The position numbers were made by a program, and so were the translations under genes. The notes under the pieces were generated by a model. It was not told the DNA's origin. It saw nothing but the letters and a program-made list of their open reading frames with translations, and did not search any database. From Wenzhouxiangellaceae bacterium (lineage in GTDB: Bacteria; Pseudomonadota; Gammaproteobacteria; Xanthomonadales; Wenzhouxiangellaceae), in assembly GCA_028289455.1 (NCBI GenBank), contig JANQPN010000079.1:18388-82387 (forward strand): a DNA stretch of 64,000 nucleotides, in the 5' to 3' direction. Positions within the stretch are counted from its first letter, which is position 1; each line of letters starts with the position of its first letter. Positions 9,234 to 18,638 of the stretch are shown here, one piece after another.

Positions 9234-9623
9234 TTATTTTTGCTTGGTTGTACCGGCAGCAACAGGAATCACATAAGCAATCGCCCCACCCACAACAGCA
9301 ATAATCAACTGTATCAACGGCAGTTGCTGCAGCACGCTGGCAGGGCTCCCATAATCGCTGCCCAGCAGTGCATTACTCAAATTCCAGGCTTCCAGGGCAA
9401 CCATGACTATACAGGTCAGCAACAGCACCACATCTCGCTGGCGCTGTTCTTCAACAATGACGTTGTTGAGTAACCACATCACTGCGTAGGGGCATAACGC
9501 CCATGCCATGGCACCACTGGCGCCCTGCCACCAGCTCAACTGGGCCGGCGCACCGATGGACATAATGACACCGATGGCGAATAAGGCGCCCAGTAAAGTG
9601 AGTAAATTCGTGGCTCGATCCAT
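9234..9623 (-). CDS. Small inner-membrane protein of unknown function (4 predicted helices)
   Basis: This is a 129-residue hydrophobic protein with four likely membrane helices: LLTLLGALFAIGVIMSI, GAMAWALCPYAVMWLLN, VVLLLTCIVMVALEAW and LIQLIIAVVGGAIAYVIPV. A charged cytoplasmic loop (VEEQRQRD) sits between helices 2 and 3. I do not recognise the family. It is convergent with the glycosyltransferase gene and lies 30 bp downstream of the NrtS-like gene on the same strand, so the two may be co-transcribed. Confidence 0.7.
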   Translation of the reverse strand: MDRATNLLTLLGALFAIGVIMSIGAPAQLSWWQGASGAMAWALCPYAVMWLLNNVIVEEQRQRDVVLLLTCIVMVALEAWNLSNALLGSDYGSPASVLQQLPLIQLIIAVVGGAIAYVIPVAAGTTKQK

Positions 9624-9653
9624 GATTAAAACCCCAAGTGCAGTTCGTTCGTA

Positions 9654-9920
9654 TTATTCAGTTAGCGTAGCAGAATCTGCTGGTGTGTGGCTGCTTAGCA
9701 ACAGCTTGAAACGTTTGTTGGCCTGCCAGGCGGAATATACCGAAACACCAAAGGGAACCAGAAAGGTTAATCCGAACTTGAGCCAGTTCACCTCCATCAG
9801 TGAGCCGCTGAGAAGAACATCGCCCTGATTGATCAGGTTGAGGATAATGCCGACCACCAACGCTACCTTTAGCCCGGTCGCTACGGCAGCAGGGCGGAAA
9901 ATTTCTTTTAAAAAATGCAT
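9654..9920 (-). CDS. NrtS-like small membrane protein (nitrate/nitrite transporter NrtS family)
   Basis: An 88-residue protein with two membrane helices (TGLKVALVVGIILNLINQGDVLL and WLKFGLTFLVPFGVSVYSAW). The pattern LKVALVVG, LINQGD and LTFLVPFGVSVYSA is what I recall for the NrtS family, small two-helix proteins linked to nitrate/nitrite uptake in cyanobacteria and widespread in proteobacteria. No nitrate assimilation genes are nearby, so the substrate is uncertain. It is divergent from typA. Confidence 0.68.
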   Translation of the reverse strand: MHFLKEIFRPAAVATGLKVALVVGIILNLINQGDVLLSGSLMEVNWLKFGLTFLVPFGVSVYSAWQANKRFKLLLSSHTPADSATLTE

Positions 9921-10008
9921 CTTGTCTGGTTTATTCAGTTAAAATAGCCGGTTGCTTCGCTTGGCCCGAACTCAACAGGGGCCGGTAATCGTCAGGAACC
10001 CTAAAATT

Positions 10009-11829
10009 ATGTCTGAAATGCTCCGCAATATTGCGATCATTGCACACGTTGATCATGGCAAAACCACGCTGGTGGATCAACTGCTGCGCCAGTCCGGCAC
10101 GTTGGATCAACGCCAGAATATGCCGGAGCGGGTGATGGATTCCGGAGACCTGGAACGCGAACGCGGAATCACCATTCTATCCAAAAACACGGCGATTACC
10201 TGGGGTGACTATCGTATCAATATCGTCGATACCCCCGGGCATGCTGATTTCGGCGGCGAGGTGGAACGGGTGCTGTCAATGGTGGACTCGGTATTGCTGC
10301 TGGTTGATGCAGTGGATGGGCCGATGCCGCAAACACGGTTTGTTACCCAAAAAGCCTTTGCGCTGGGATTCAAGCCGATTGTAGTGATCAACAAGATAGA
10401 CAGGGACGGTGCGCGCCCTGACTGGGTGCTGGATCAAACCTTTGATTTGTTTGATAACCTGGGTGCCACCGATGAACAGCTGGACTTTCCGGTGGTTTAC
10501 TGTTCGGCCCTGCAGGGGTATGCCAGCCTGGACAGTGATGTACGCAGCGGCGATATGCAGCCGCTGTTTGAAGTCATCACCCAGGCGGTGCAACCGCCAC
10601 AGGTGGACATCGATGGCGCATTTCAGATGCGTATCAGTTCATTGGATTATTCCAGTTATGTCGGTGTTATTGGTGTGGGCAGGGTGCAGCGCGGTCAGGT
10701 AAAAACCAATATGCCGATTACCGTTATCGATCGTCATCAGCAGACCCGCAACGCCCGGGTGTTGCAGGTGCTGGGCTTTCATGGGCTGCAGCGGGTTGAA
10801 GTCGAACAGGCTCAGGCTGGCGACATCATTGCGGTAACCGGTGTCGACGGTATTGGTATCTCCGATACTCTGTGTGCCCGGGATCAGGTTGAAGCACTTC
10901 CGGTATTAAGTGTGGATGAGCCGACCATTTCCATGCTGTTCAGAGTCAATGATTCTCCGTTTGCCGGCAGGGATGGCAAATACCTGACCAGCCGGCAGAT
11001 TCAGGAGCGGCTGGATCGGGAAACCAGCCATAATGTCGCACTGCGGGTTGATGCTACCGAAGATCCGGAAAAATTCCGGGTGTCCGGGCGCGGTGAGCTG
11101 CATCTGTCGGTGTTGCTGGAAACCATGCGCCGTGAAGGTTATGAGATGGCCGTGTCCCGTCCGGAAGTCGTGGTGCGTGAAATTGATGGAGTCAAACACG
11201 AGCCATATGAACTGCTGGTAGTGGATATGGAGGACAGCTACCAGGGGGCAGTGATGGAAAAGCTGGGCGAGCGCCGGGGAGAACTACGCGATATGCGTCC
11301 TGACGGGAAGGGCCGGGTGCGTCTGGATTATGTCATACCCGCCCGTGGTTTGATTGGATTCCAGAACGAATTCCGCACGCTGACATCAGGCACCGGGATA
11401 CTTCATCATGTGTTTGATCACTGGGGCCCATTTAAGGCGGGTGATATCGCACAGCGCAAGAACGGGGTTCTGATTTCCAAAGGCACTGGTAAGGCCTTGG
11501 CTTATGCGCTGTTCAGCCTGCAGGAGCGTGGCCGTTTGCTGGTCGAGCATGCCGAGGATGTTTATGAAGGGCAGGTGGTCGGCATCCACAGCCGCAGCAA
11601 CGATTTGACTGTCAATCCGTTGAAAGCCAAACAGCTGACTAATATCCGGGCAGCCGGTAAAGATGACAGTCTGCTGCTGACACCGGCTATCCGTTTCACA
11701 CTGGAACAGGCGCTGGAGTTTATCGACGATGATGAGCTGGTTGAAGTAACGCCGTCAGCTATCCGGGTGCGCAAAAAACTGCTGCTGGAACATGAGCGCA
11801 AGCGCGCAGGGCGACAAACTGAGGCATAA
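10009..11829 (+). CDS. typA: Ribosome-associated GTPase TypA/BipA
   Basis: This 606-residue translational GTPase has the usual length for BipA, which binds the 70S ribosome and helps 50S assembly and growth under stress or cold. Domain I carries P-loop AHVDHGKTT (residues 12-20), the switch I region ERERGITI, G3 DTPGHADFGGEVER and G4 NKID. EF-Tu-like domain II, then domains III and V and the BipA-specific C-terminus (QNEFRTLTSGTGI, HHVFDHWGPF) follow. The ATG at 10009 is preceded by CAGGAACC with good spacing. A longer frame from 9952 adds 19 non-conserved residues and has no ribosome-binding site. It is a single gene. Confidence 0.98.
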   Translation: MSEMLRNIAIIAHVDHGKTTLVDQLLRQSGTLDQRQNMPERVMDSGDLERERGITILSKNTAITWGDYRINIVDTPGHADFGGEVERVLSMVDSVLLLVDAVDGPMPQTRFVTQKAFALGFKPIVVINKIDRDGARPDWVLDQTFDLFDNLGATDEQLDFPVVYCSALQGYASLDSDVRSGDMQPLFEVITQAVQPPQVDIDGAFQMRISSLDYSSYVGVIGVGRVQRGQVKTNMPITVIDRHQQTRNARVLQVLGFHGLQRVEVEQAQAGDIIAVTGVDGIGISDTLCARDQVEALPVLSVDEPTISMLFRVNDSPFAGRDGKYLTSRQIQERLDRETSHNVALRVDATEDPEKFRVSGRGELHLSVLLETMRREGYEMAVSRPEVVVREIDGVKHEPYELLVVDMEDSYQGAVMEKLGERRGELRDMRPDGKGRVRLDYVIPARGLIGFQNEFRTLTSGTGILHHVFDHWGPFKAGDIAQRKNGVLISKGTGKALAYALFSLQERGRLLVEHAEDVYEGQVVGIHSRSNDLTVNPLKAKQLTNIRAAGKDDSLLLTPAIRFTLEQALEFIDDDELVEVTPSAIRVRKKLLLEHERKRAGRQTEA

Positions 11830-11900
11830 ACCGGGTATCTCCCAGGTTATAAAAACAGCAGATTTTGCCTGCTGTCAGGCATAGATACGCTACAGTATGG

Positions 11901-11934
11901 CCAAACTGTATCAACCATGTTGATGTAGTTTTGG
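11901..11934. promoter_or_regulatory. Imperfect dyad in the leader of the lipase/DUF1302 cluster
   Basis: The region reads CCAAACTGTATCAAC, then CATG, then TTGATGTAGTTTTGG. It forms a long imperfect palindrome of roughly 15-base arms with one gap, about 110 bp upstream of the lipase ATG. It could be a regulator site for the five-gene cluster. This is inference from symmetry only. Confidence 0.3.
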
Positions 11935-12042
11935 TTATTTTGCTAAATTCTTAATATTCATGGCCAATTTGCTTGCAATACGGTCAGGCAACTACCTAAT
12001 ATAAGTTACCAAATTGTTAACCGGCTGCCTTCGGGGAGAAAA

Positions 12043-14187
12043 ATGAATAGAGTTTTCTGTTTACTGACGGTGGCGATGGTATCGTTTTTGACTGCCTGCT
12101 CGGATAGCGGCAGTGTCGACTTTGCTGTCCCCACCCCACCTGCTACTACGGATAATGGGCAGGTTGTGACTGCCATTATCACCGCCAATTTTGATCCAGC
12201 CAACGCCATTATTCCGTTCCCCAATAACTTACTGCTTCTGGGGACAACCGATATAACTGTCAATATTCCAGTTGCTGACCCAACCGATTTTGGTGATCCA
12301 ACTGTAGCGCTTAATGCATTGGACGGATTCAGTACGGTGTCGCCCTGGACCACCAGTTTTTCTTCCCGGATCAATGCAGCTACCGTCATTTCAGGAAGCA
12401 GCGTCAGGGTTTTTGAGGTGACACTGGTTCCCGGTACAGCTGCGGTATCTGGCGTGGTTCGTGAATTGACGCCCGGTGTTGAGTATGTGGCTACGCTGTC
12501 ATCAGCAGATACAACCGGTCAGACATTGGCCATCGTACCGCTGCAGCCGCTGGATCAGTTGACCAGTTATATGGCTGTCATCACCGATGATGTGCAGGAT
12601 ACGGCAGGCAATGATTCCACACCTTCCCAGGCCTACTTTGTTGCCAAGCGTACATCACCGTTGGTAGACGCCAACGGCAACACTACCGATCCGGTATTGC
12701 CAACTCCAAGTGCACAGGCGCTGGAACCTCTGCGCCAAATCATTAATACCTATGAAGCAGCCGCAGCGGCGTTTGCCGGCATACCTTCTGAAGAAATTGT
12801 GGTCAGCTGGGCGTTTACAACACAGTCGATAACGCCGGTGCTGAGTGTATTGCGTTCGGTCGCGGCACCTGCGCCGGTCACCGTAGGACCTACTCTACTC
12901 ACTACGGCAGATGTGCTCCCACCAGGTGCATCACCTGGTATTGCTGATATTTTTGTCGGCACGATTACCATGCCTTACTACCATGGCATTCCATCAGCGG
13001 CCAATCCGATTGCACCGCTGACAGACTTCTGGCGTGCTGCGCCCGGTGCCTATGTTCCGCCATTTGATGCCCTGGGTCTTGACCCGACTTCCACCAACCT
13101 CACGGTAGCCAATCCATTACCCGTAGCGACCGGTGACCAGACAGTACCGGTGCTGATGACGGTACCGAATGCCACCAGCGGCATGACCCGGCCGGCAACC
13201 GGTTGGCCGGTGGCAATATACATGCATGGCATTACCCGTAACCGCAGCGATATGCTGGCGATAGCCGACACCATGGCTTCAATTGGCTTCGCTGTGATAG
13301 CGATTGATCAAACCCTGCATGGTATTACCGATACCGCTTCACCACTGTACATTGAAAATACGCCATTTGGGCCTCTGGCCAACGAGCGAACCTTTGATCT
13401 GGACGTGGTCAGCAATACCACCGGTGCCCCAGGACCGGATGGTGTAATTGACTCATCAGGTACGCATTTCGTTAATCTGAGTAACCTGCTGGCTTCACGT
13501 GACAATCTGCGTCAGTCACAGGCCGACCTGTCGGTACTGGCGTTGAGTATTGAAGGCATCAACTTCGATGGCGATCCGGATAATACCGATCTTGATGGCG
13601 CCAGTATTGGCTTCATCGGCCAGTCGCTGGGTTCCATAGCCGGCATTCCATTCCTGGCGGTAGAGCCTACAGTCAATACCGGTCTGTTATCAGTACCGGG
13701 TGGTGGTATTGCCAATCTGCTGGCAGGATCGGCCAGTTTTGGTCCGGCCATTGCAGCAGGTCTGCAGGCGGCAGCGGGTATTGAACCCGGATCACCAGAT
13801 TTCTTCGCGTTTCTTGGTGCTGCACAAACGGTGGTCGATGCTGGTGACCCAATCAACTGGGCGGGCCTGACCGGTGCAACCAATTCCATCCTGGTGCAGA
13901 CAGTCATTAATGATCAGGTCATTCCCAATACTGTTCCCGGCGCTCCACTATCAGGTGGTTTCCCGCTGATTCCTGCACTGGGTGTGCCATCAATCAGCAG
14001 CAGTGTCGTTGACCCTATGGGGGTGAGGGCGAATGTCACCTTCCTGCCGCCGGCCTCGCACGGATCATTACTTGATCCGACAGCTTCACCTGCCACCACT
14101 GCAGAAATGCAGGGTGAAATGGCCAGTCTGCTGGCCAGCGGCGGTGTCAGCGTGATGATCGCTAACCCTGACGTAATTCAGGATTGA
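12043..14187 (+). CDS. Lipase-like surface lipoprotein (VolA/Pla-1 family)
   Basis: A 714-residue lipoprotein with lipobox LTAC at the end of a short signal (MNRVFCLLTVAMVSFLTAC). The N-terminal half has the bacterial virulence-factor lipase N-terminal pattern: ANFDPANAIIPFPNNLLL, then Ig-like strands with YMAVITDDVQDTAGN. The C-terminal half is an alpha/beta hydrolase with WPVAIYMHGITRNRSDML and nucleophile elbow GQSLGS (Ser528); a late HGSLLDP probably supplies the catalytic His. Relatives such as Vibrio VolA are surface lysophospholipases. It is the first gene of a co-directional five-gene run. The next ribosome-binding site overlaps its stop. The substrate is inferred to be a lipid or ester. 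Confidence 0.88.
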   Translation: MNRVFCLLTVAMVSFLTACSDSGSVDFAVPTPPATTDNGQVVTAIITANFDPANAIIPFPNNLLLLGTTDITVNIPVADPTDFGDPTVALNALDGFSTVSPWTTSFSSRINAATVISGSSVRVFEVTLVPGTAAVSGVVRELTPGVEYVATLSSADTTGQTLAIVPLQPLDQLTSYMAVITDDVQDTAGNDSTPSQAYFVAKRTSPLVDANGNTTDPVLPTPSAQALEPLRQIINTYEAAAAAFAGIPSEEIVVSWAFTTQSITPVLSVLRSVAAPAPVTVGPTLLTTADVLPPGASPGIADIFVGTITMPYYHGIPSAANPIAPLTDFWRAAPGAYVPPFDALGLDPTSTNLTVANPLPVATGDQTVPVLMTVPNATSGMTRPATGWPVAIYMHGITRNRSDMLAIADTMASIGFAVIAIDQTLHGITDTASPLYIENTPFGPLANERTFDLDVVSNTTGAPGPDGVIDSSGTHFVNLSNLLASRDNLRQSQADLSVLALSIEGINFDGDPDNTDLDGASIGFIGQSLGSIAGIPFLAVEPTVNTGLLSVPGGGIANLLAGSASFGPAIAAGLQAAAGIEPGSPDFFAFLGAAQTVVDAGDPINWAGLTGATNSILVQTVINDQVIPNTVPGAPLSGGFPLIPALGVPSISSSVVDPMGVRANVTFLPPASHGSLLDPTASPATTAEMQGEMASLLASGGVSVMIANPDVIQD

Positions 14188-14198
14188 GGGAGTTGAAG

Positions 14199-16034
14199 AT
14201 GAAAGCAATCAACAAAAACATCAAAACAACCCGCCGTTTCCGCCGCAGCTGTCTGAGTACGGCAATTTCCGGCGCCCTTATCCTGGGTGGACTGGGCTTA
14301 GCCGGTAGCGCTGCAGCGCTGGAGTTTGATCTGAGTGATGAGTGGACTGCAAGGCTTGATACCACGATTACCTATGGTATCGGTATCCGCGTTCAGGAAC
14401 GTGATGAAGACCTGGTCGGTTTCGCCAATCTACTGGAAAATCCGAGTGCTTTGACTACCCAGGAACTGATCGATTTACCATTCGGCCAGTTCTCGGTGAA
14501 TGGTGATGACGGCAACCAGAATTATGATCAATGGGATTTGTACACCAACCAGGTACGCGTAACCAGTGAACTGGATGTGACCAACGGCCAGTTCGGCGGA
14601 TTTTTCAGAGCCACTTACTACTATGACTTTGAAAATGAAAACCGCTCTGAGCTGTCGGATACTGCCAAACGGTTTGTCGGTACCGATCTGCAGCTGCTGG
14701 ACGCCTATTTATATGGTGATTTCGATATCGGTACCGGTGTCGGCACCCTGCGTGTAGGCCGCCAGGTGGTCAGCTGGGGTGAAAGTACTTTTATTCAGGG
14801 TGGTCTGAATGTCATCAATCCGGTAAACGTGGCTGCGCTGCGCACCGCCGGTGCAGAATTGCGTAACGCTTTTCTGCCGATTGAGATGATCTGGACCAGC
14901 CTCCCGATTACCGACACGCTGTCGTTTGAAGGTGTTTACCTACTGGAGTTTGAGCAGATCGATCCTGATCCGGCCGGTACCTATTTCAGCGACAATGATT
15001 TTGCCACGCCAGGTGGTGAATTCGCGATGCTGGGCTTTGGTCTGTTGAGCGATGACCGGCTGCCGGACGGCAGCCTGCCTTTCGGCGCCTTCCCGCGAGT
15101 TGCCGACCGAGCGCCTGGTGATGGCGATGCTCAATTTGGTGCAGCCTTACGCTGGTATGCAGAATCTTTGAACGATACTGAATTCGGTTTCTATTATCTG
15201 CATTACAACAGCCGTCTGCCGTTGATCAGCGGTACTGCAGTAACCAACAGTAATCTGTCCAGTGGCACCTTCTTTGTTGAGTATCCGGAAGGTATCGATT
15301 TATTCGGTGTCAGCTTCAACACCACTCTGGGTGGAACAGTGTCGCTGGCCGGTGAAATCACATACCGTGATAACCAGCCATACCAGATTGATGATGTGGA
15401 AGTACTGTTTGCCGGCCTGACACCATTAAACACTGTCATTGCCGAACCAGTGGACCGGTTTGTCAGCCAGTTGGGCGAGTTTGCACCGGGTGAGGAAATC
15501 AGTGGATTCATTCGCCGGGAAGTGACCCAGGCACAATTTACGCTCACACAGATATTGGGCCCGGATAATTTCCTGCAGGCTGATCAGCTGGTACTGCTGG
15601 CTGAAGTAGGCGGCACCAAAGTATGGGATTTGCCCAATCCGGATGTACTGCGTCTGAATGGTCCCAATACCAATACCGGTGGCGGTTTTGATGAAACCAC
15701 CGGTAATTTACGTAACCCGATCACTCAGGTGGAAGGTTTCCCGGATTCCTTCAGTTGGGGTTACCGGACAGTGCTGGCGGCAACCTATAACAATGCGATC
15801 GGGGCGATTACGCTGACACCCAGGATTTCCTTCAACCATGATGTGAATGGCACAACCCCGGGTCCCGGCGGGAACTTTATCGAGGGCCGCAAGGCCATAA
15901 CGCTAGGTGTGAATGCCTCATACCTGGCCAGTTGGACGGGTAGTTTGGCATATACCATTAATTTTGGTGCCAAGGAGTTCAACACGTTACATGATCGCGA
16001 TTTTGTAACGCTGTCGATCAGTTACGCGTTTTAG
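14199..16034 (+). CDS. DUF1302 family outer-membrane protein
   Basis: This 611-residue protein begins with a long signal peptide (twin Arg-rich start, cleavage near residue 40 after SAAA). The remainder is rich in alternating aromatic and polar strands and ends SISYAF, with the terminal Phe typical of outer-membrane barrels. Motifs such as YDQWDLYTNQVRVTSELDV and LRVGRQVVSWGESTFIQGGLNVINPV are characteristic of DUF1302. The start at 14199 is chosen over TTG 14184 because GAGGGAG (14186-14192) is an ideal ribosome-binding site for it. DUF1302 and DUF1329 proteins usually occur as neighbours, as here. Their exact function is not established, and a role in hydrophobic-compound handling is inference. 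Confidence 0.9.
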   Translation: MKAINKNIKTTRRFRRSCLSTAISGALILGGLGLAGSAAALEFDLSDEWTARLDTTITYGIGIRVQERDEDLVGFANLLENPSALTTQELIDLPFGQFSVNGDDGNQNYDQWDLYTNQVRVTSELDVTNGQFGGFFRATYYYDFENENRSELSDTAKRFVGTDLQLLDAYLYGDFDIGTGVGTLRVGRQVVSWGESTFIQGGLNVINPVNVAALRTAGAELRNAFLPIEMIWTSLPITDTLSFEGVYLLEFEQIDPDPAGTYFSDNDFATPGGEFAMLGFGLLSDDRLPDGSLPFGAFPRVADRAPGDGDAQFGAALRWYAESLNDTEFGFYYLHYNSRLPLISGTAVTNSNLSSGTFFVEYPEGIDLFGVSFNTTLGGTVSLAGEITYRDNQPYQIDDVEVLFAGLTPLNTVIAEPVDRFVSQLGEFAPGEEISGFIRREVTQAQFTLTQILGPDNFLQADQLVLLAEVGGTKVWDLPNPDVLRLNGPNTNTGGGFDETTGNLRNPITQVEGFPDSFSWGYRTVLAATYNNAIGAITLTPRISFNHDVNGTTPGPGGNFIEGRKAITLGVNASYLASWTGSLAYTINFGAKEFNTLHDRDFVTLSISYAF

Positions 16035-16076
16035 AGCCGGTTGGCCACTTACATGTTTTTCGGAGGAACAAATCCT

Positions 16077-17429
16077 ATGCGTTATCAATATTCTCTGCTG
16101 GTTGCCGGTTGCTTGATGGCAGCTACAGCCATGGCCGGCCCCAAGCCTGATCAGGTCAATCGACTGGACACAGATTTGACGCCGATGGGTTCTGAGCGTG
16201 CCGGAAATGCTGATGGCACTATTCCTGCCTGGGATGGCGGCATCAGTACGCCACCGGCCGGCTACACCAAAGGCGATCATCATCCTGATCCATTTCCGGA
16301 CGATGAAATACTGTTCACCATCAATGCCGGAAATTATGAACAGTATGCCGATAATCTGTCGCCGGGCCAGATAGCAATGCTGACCCGTTATCCTGACACC
16401 TATTACATGAATGTATATCCCAGCAGGCGGACAGCAGCATTTCCGCAGCGTGTGTATGATGCAACCAAAGAAAATGGAGCAACTGCGACATTGATCAACG
16501 ATGGTGAAGGTGTGGCTAATGCCGGCGTGGGTTTCCCGTTTCCATTTCCTGAAGATCCCAAGGAACTGATCTGGAATCACAAGCTGAAATTTAAAGGCAT
16601 TGGCGGCGTACGTTACAACACCCAGGCGGCAGTAACTGCAGGCGGCTCGTTTAATTTGGTCAAACTGCGTGAAGAATTTCTGGGTCTTTACTACAAGGAA
16701 GGCGAAACAGTAGAAAGCATCGACAACATCCTACTGTATTTCTTCCAGGAAGTGGAATCACCTGCCCGTTTGGCTGGCAGCATTCTGCTGGTCCATGAAA
16801 CACTGAATCAGATCGAACAGCCGCGTCAGGCATGGGTATACAACCCGGGCCAGCGCCGCGTTCGCCGTGCACCGAATATTGCCTATGACAATCCGGGCAC
16901 TGCCTCGGATAATCTGCGTACCACTGACATGACCGATATGTTCAACGGCGCCACTGACCGGCACAACTGGACTCTGGAAGGCAAAAAGGAAATGTACGTG
17001 CCGTATAACTCCTATAAAGTTCACTCAGGTGATCTTGACCCGGATGACATGCTGATGGAAGGTCATATGGACCCTGCATTGATGCGTTATGAGCTGCATC
17101 GTGTTTACCACGTTGAAGCAGTACTCAAGGATGGCGAACGTCATATTAATGCACGGCGCAGTTTCTTTATGGATGAAGACAGTTATCAGCCACTGATTGC
17201 CGATCATTATGACAGCCGCGGTGATATCTGGCGTTTATCAGAAGCGCATTCCATTAATTACTACGAAGTTCCCACATTCTGGACCACTATCGAAGTACAT
17301 TATGATCTGCAGTCAGGTCGTTACCTGGCGGTTGGTTTGGACAATGACGATACGGTCAATACCTTCGACCAGGATTTGTCTCCTGCCAACTACACGCCTC
17401 AGGCATTGCGTAAACGCGGCCGCCGCTGA
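16077..17429 (+). CDS. DUF1329 family exported protein
   Basis: A 450-residue protein with a signal peptide (MRYQYSLLVAGCLMAATAMA) and a mature N-terminus reading LDTDLTPMGSERAGNADGTIPAWDGG, the hallmark of DUF1329. The C-terminal half contains AWVYNPGQRRVRRAPNIAYDNPGTASD and the closing pattern typical of LolA-like beta folds in this family, so a periplasmic or outer-membrane-associated carrier role is plausible. The ATG at 16077 has GGAGGA at 16062-16067, and the longer frame from 16041 has none. It lies 42 bp after the DUF1302 gene and 8 bp before the Ycf48-like gene. Confidence 0.92.
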   Translation: MRYQYSLLVAGCLMAATAMAGPKPDQVNRLDTDLTPMGSERAGNADGTIPAWDGGISTPPAGYTKGDHHPDPFPDDEILFTINAGNYEQYADNLSPGQIAMLTRYPDTYYMNVYPSRRTAAFPQRVYDATKENGATATLINDGEGVANAGVGFPFPFPEDPKELIWNHKLKFKGIGGVRYNTQAAVTAGGSFNLVKLREEFLGLYYKEGETVESIDNILLYFFQEVESPARLAGSILLVHETLNQIEQPRQAWVYNPGQRRVRRAPNIAYDNPGTASDNLRTTDMTDMFNGATDRHNWTLEGKKEMYVPYNSYKVHSGDLDPDDMLMEGHMDPALMRYELHRVYHVEAVLKDGERHINARRSFFMDEDSYQPLIADHYDSRGDIWRLSEAHSINYYEVPTFWTTIEVHYDLQSGRYLAVGLDNDDTVNTFDQDLSPANYTPQALRKRGRR

Positions 17430-17437
17430 TTACTGGC

Positions 17438-18598
17438 GTGGCTGGAACAGCGCTGCTGAAGCAAGCATTAACTCGTCGTACTGCTCTCCTATGGAGAGCA
17501 GTATTGTTTGGTGTATTAGCACTATCCTCTGTTGCCATAGCCCAGGAGGAGCCTCAGGAAGTCTCATCGCTGGCTGAAGGCAGTGAAGTCATTCCTGCCA
17601 GACTGGCAGATCAATCGTTATTACTGGATATTACCGAAGCGGCAGATGGTCGCTTGCTGGTAGTAGGTGAGCGCGGCCATGTGCTGGTGTCTGATGACAG
17701 TGGCGACAACTGGCGGCAGATTCTGAATGTGCCTACCCGGACAACATTGATTTCCGCAACAGCTCAAGGCAACCGGGTTTGGGCGGCAGGACATGACACC
17801 ACCATTATCGCCAGTGATGATAACGGGGAAACCTGGTCCGTGCAGTTCGAAGATCCCGGTGGCGATCCACTGATGGACATTGCCTTCGATGAGAACGGCG
17901 ACGGGATGGCTATCGGTGCTTACGGCATTATGTTGCTGGCGGAAAACAATGGGCAGCAATGGACCCAGGAGTTCATGATCGATCTGGTGTTACTGGATGA
18001 TCCCGGCAGTGATGAAGGTGAAACCACAGATCAAGAAGGTGATCTGGATGACAGTGGCTTTCTCGATCAGGACGCAATAGCTGATTTCGAAGATCTGGAT
18101 GTTGAATATCACCTCAACAGTCTGTGGCGGCTGGACGCTCAGCAACTGGTGATCGCTGCTGAGGCAGGGCATGGTTATTATTCAGATGATAATGGTGCCA
18201 GCTGGCAGATATTCCGGTTGCCCTATGACGGCTCGCTGTTTGGAGTATTACCGCAGCGGAATAATTCCAACTGTCTGCTGACTTTTGGCCTGCGTGGTAA
18301 CGTATTGCGCTCGTGCGATATTGTCACGGGCTGGGAATCGCTGGATAGCGGCGTCAGTTCCAGCCTGTTTGATGCAGCCTACGATGAATCCGGTTATCTG
18401 TGGCTGGTCGGCGCCAACGGCACCTTGTTGCGGATGCGCAATAACGGTCAGTTTGAGCTGATCCCGATGGATACCGGTGATGATTTTAACGGTTTGCTCA
18501 TCCGCGGTGAACGGCTGATCATGATTGGCGAATCAGGCGTGCGGACGATATCCATGCCGCATGGCGGAAATGCCGGTTCTGCCGGCACACAGCCTTAA
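17438..18598 (+). CDS. Ycf48-like exported beta-propeller (BNR/photosystem II assembly factor-like)
   Basis: The 386-residue protein starts at GTG 17438 and has a signal peptide ending near AIAQEE. The mature part contains repeated sialidase-type Asp-box motifs: SDDSGDNWRQI, SDDNGETWSVQF and SDDNGASWQIF. These define a Ycf48/BNR propeller. In non-photosynthetic bacteria these proteins regularly sit between DUF1329 and MMPL genes and have no proven function. An acidic insertion (DDPGSDEGETTDQEGDLDDS, near residues 186-210) interrupts the propeller. A role as an assembly factor for the adjacent envelope proteins is inference. Confidence 0.87.
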   Translation: MAGTALLKQALTRRTALLWRAVLFGVLALSSVAIAQEEPQEVSSLAEGSEVIPARLADQSLLLDITEAADGRLLVVGERGHVLVSDDSGDNWRQILNVPTRTTLISATAQGNRVWAAGHDTTIIASDDNGETWSVQFEDPGGDPLMDIAFDENGDGMAIGAYGIMLLAENNGQQWTQEFMIDLVLLDDPGSDEGETTDQEGDLDDSGFLDQDAIADFEDLDVEYHLNSLWRLDAQQLVIAAEAGHGYYSDDNGASWQIFRLPYDGSLFGVLPQRNNSNCLLTFGLRGNVLRSCDIVTGWESLDSGVSSSLFDAAYDESGYLWLVGANGTLLRMRNNGQFELIPMDTGDDFNGLLIRGERLIMIGESGVRTISMPHGGNAGSAGTQP

Positions 18599-18638
18599 TA
18601 TTCAACGCTTACTTTAATTTTATCTGCGAGTCACCCGA

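Noticed and set aside
11855..11875. Hairpin after typA as intrinsic terminator
   Set aside because: ACAGCAG/CTGCTGT forms a short stem, but no T-run follows on the plus strand. The T-rich side is on the minus strand, where there is no gene to terminate.
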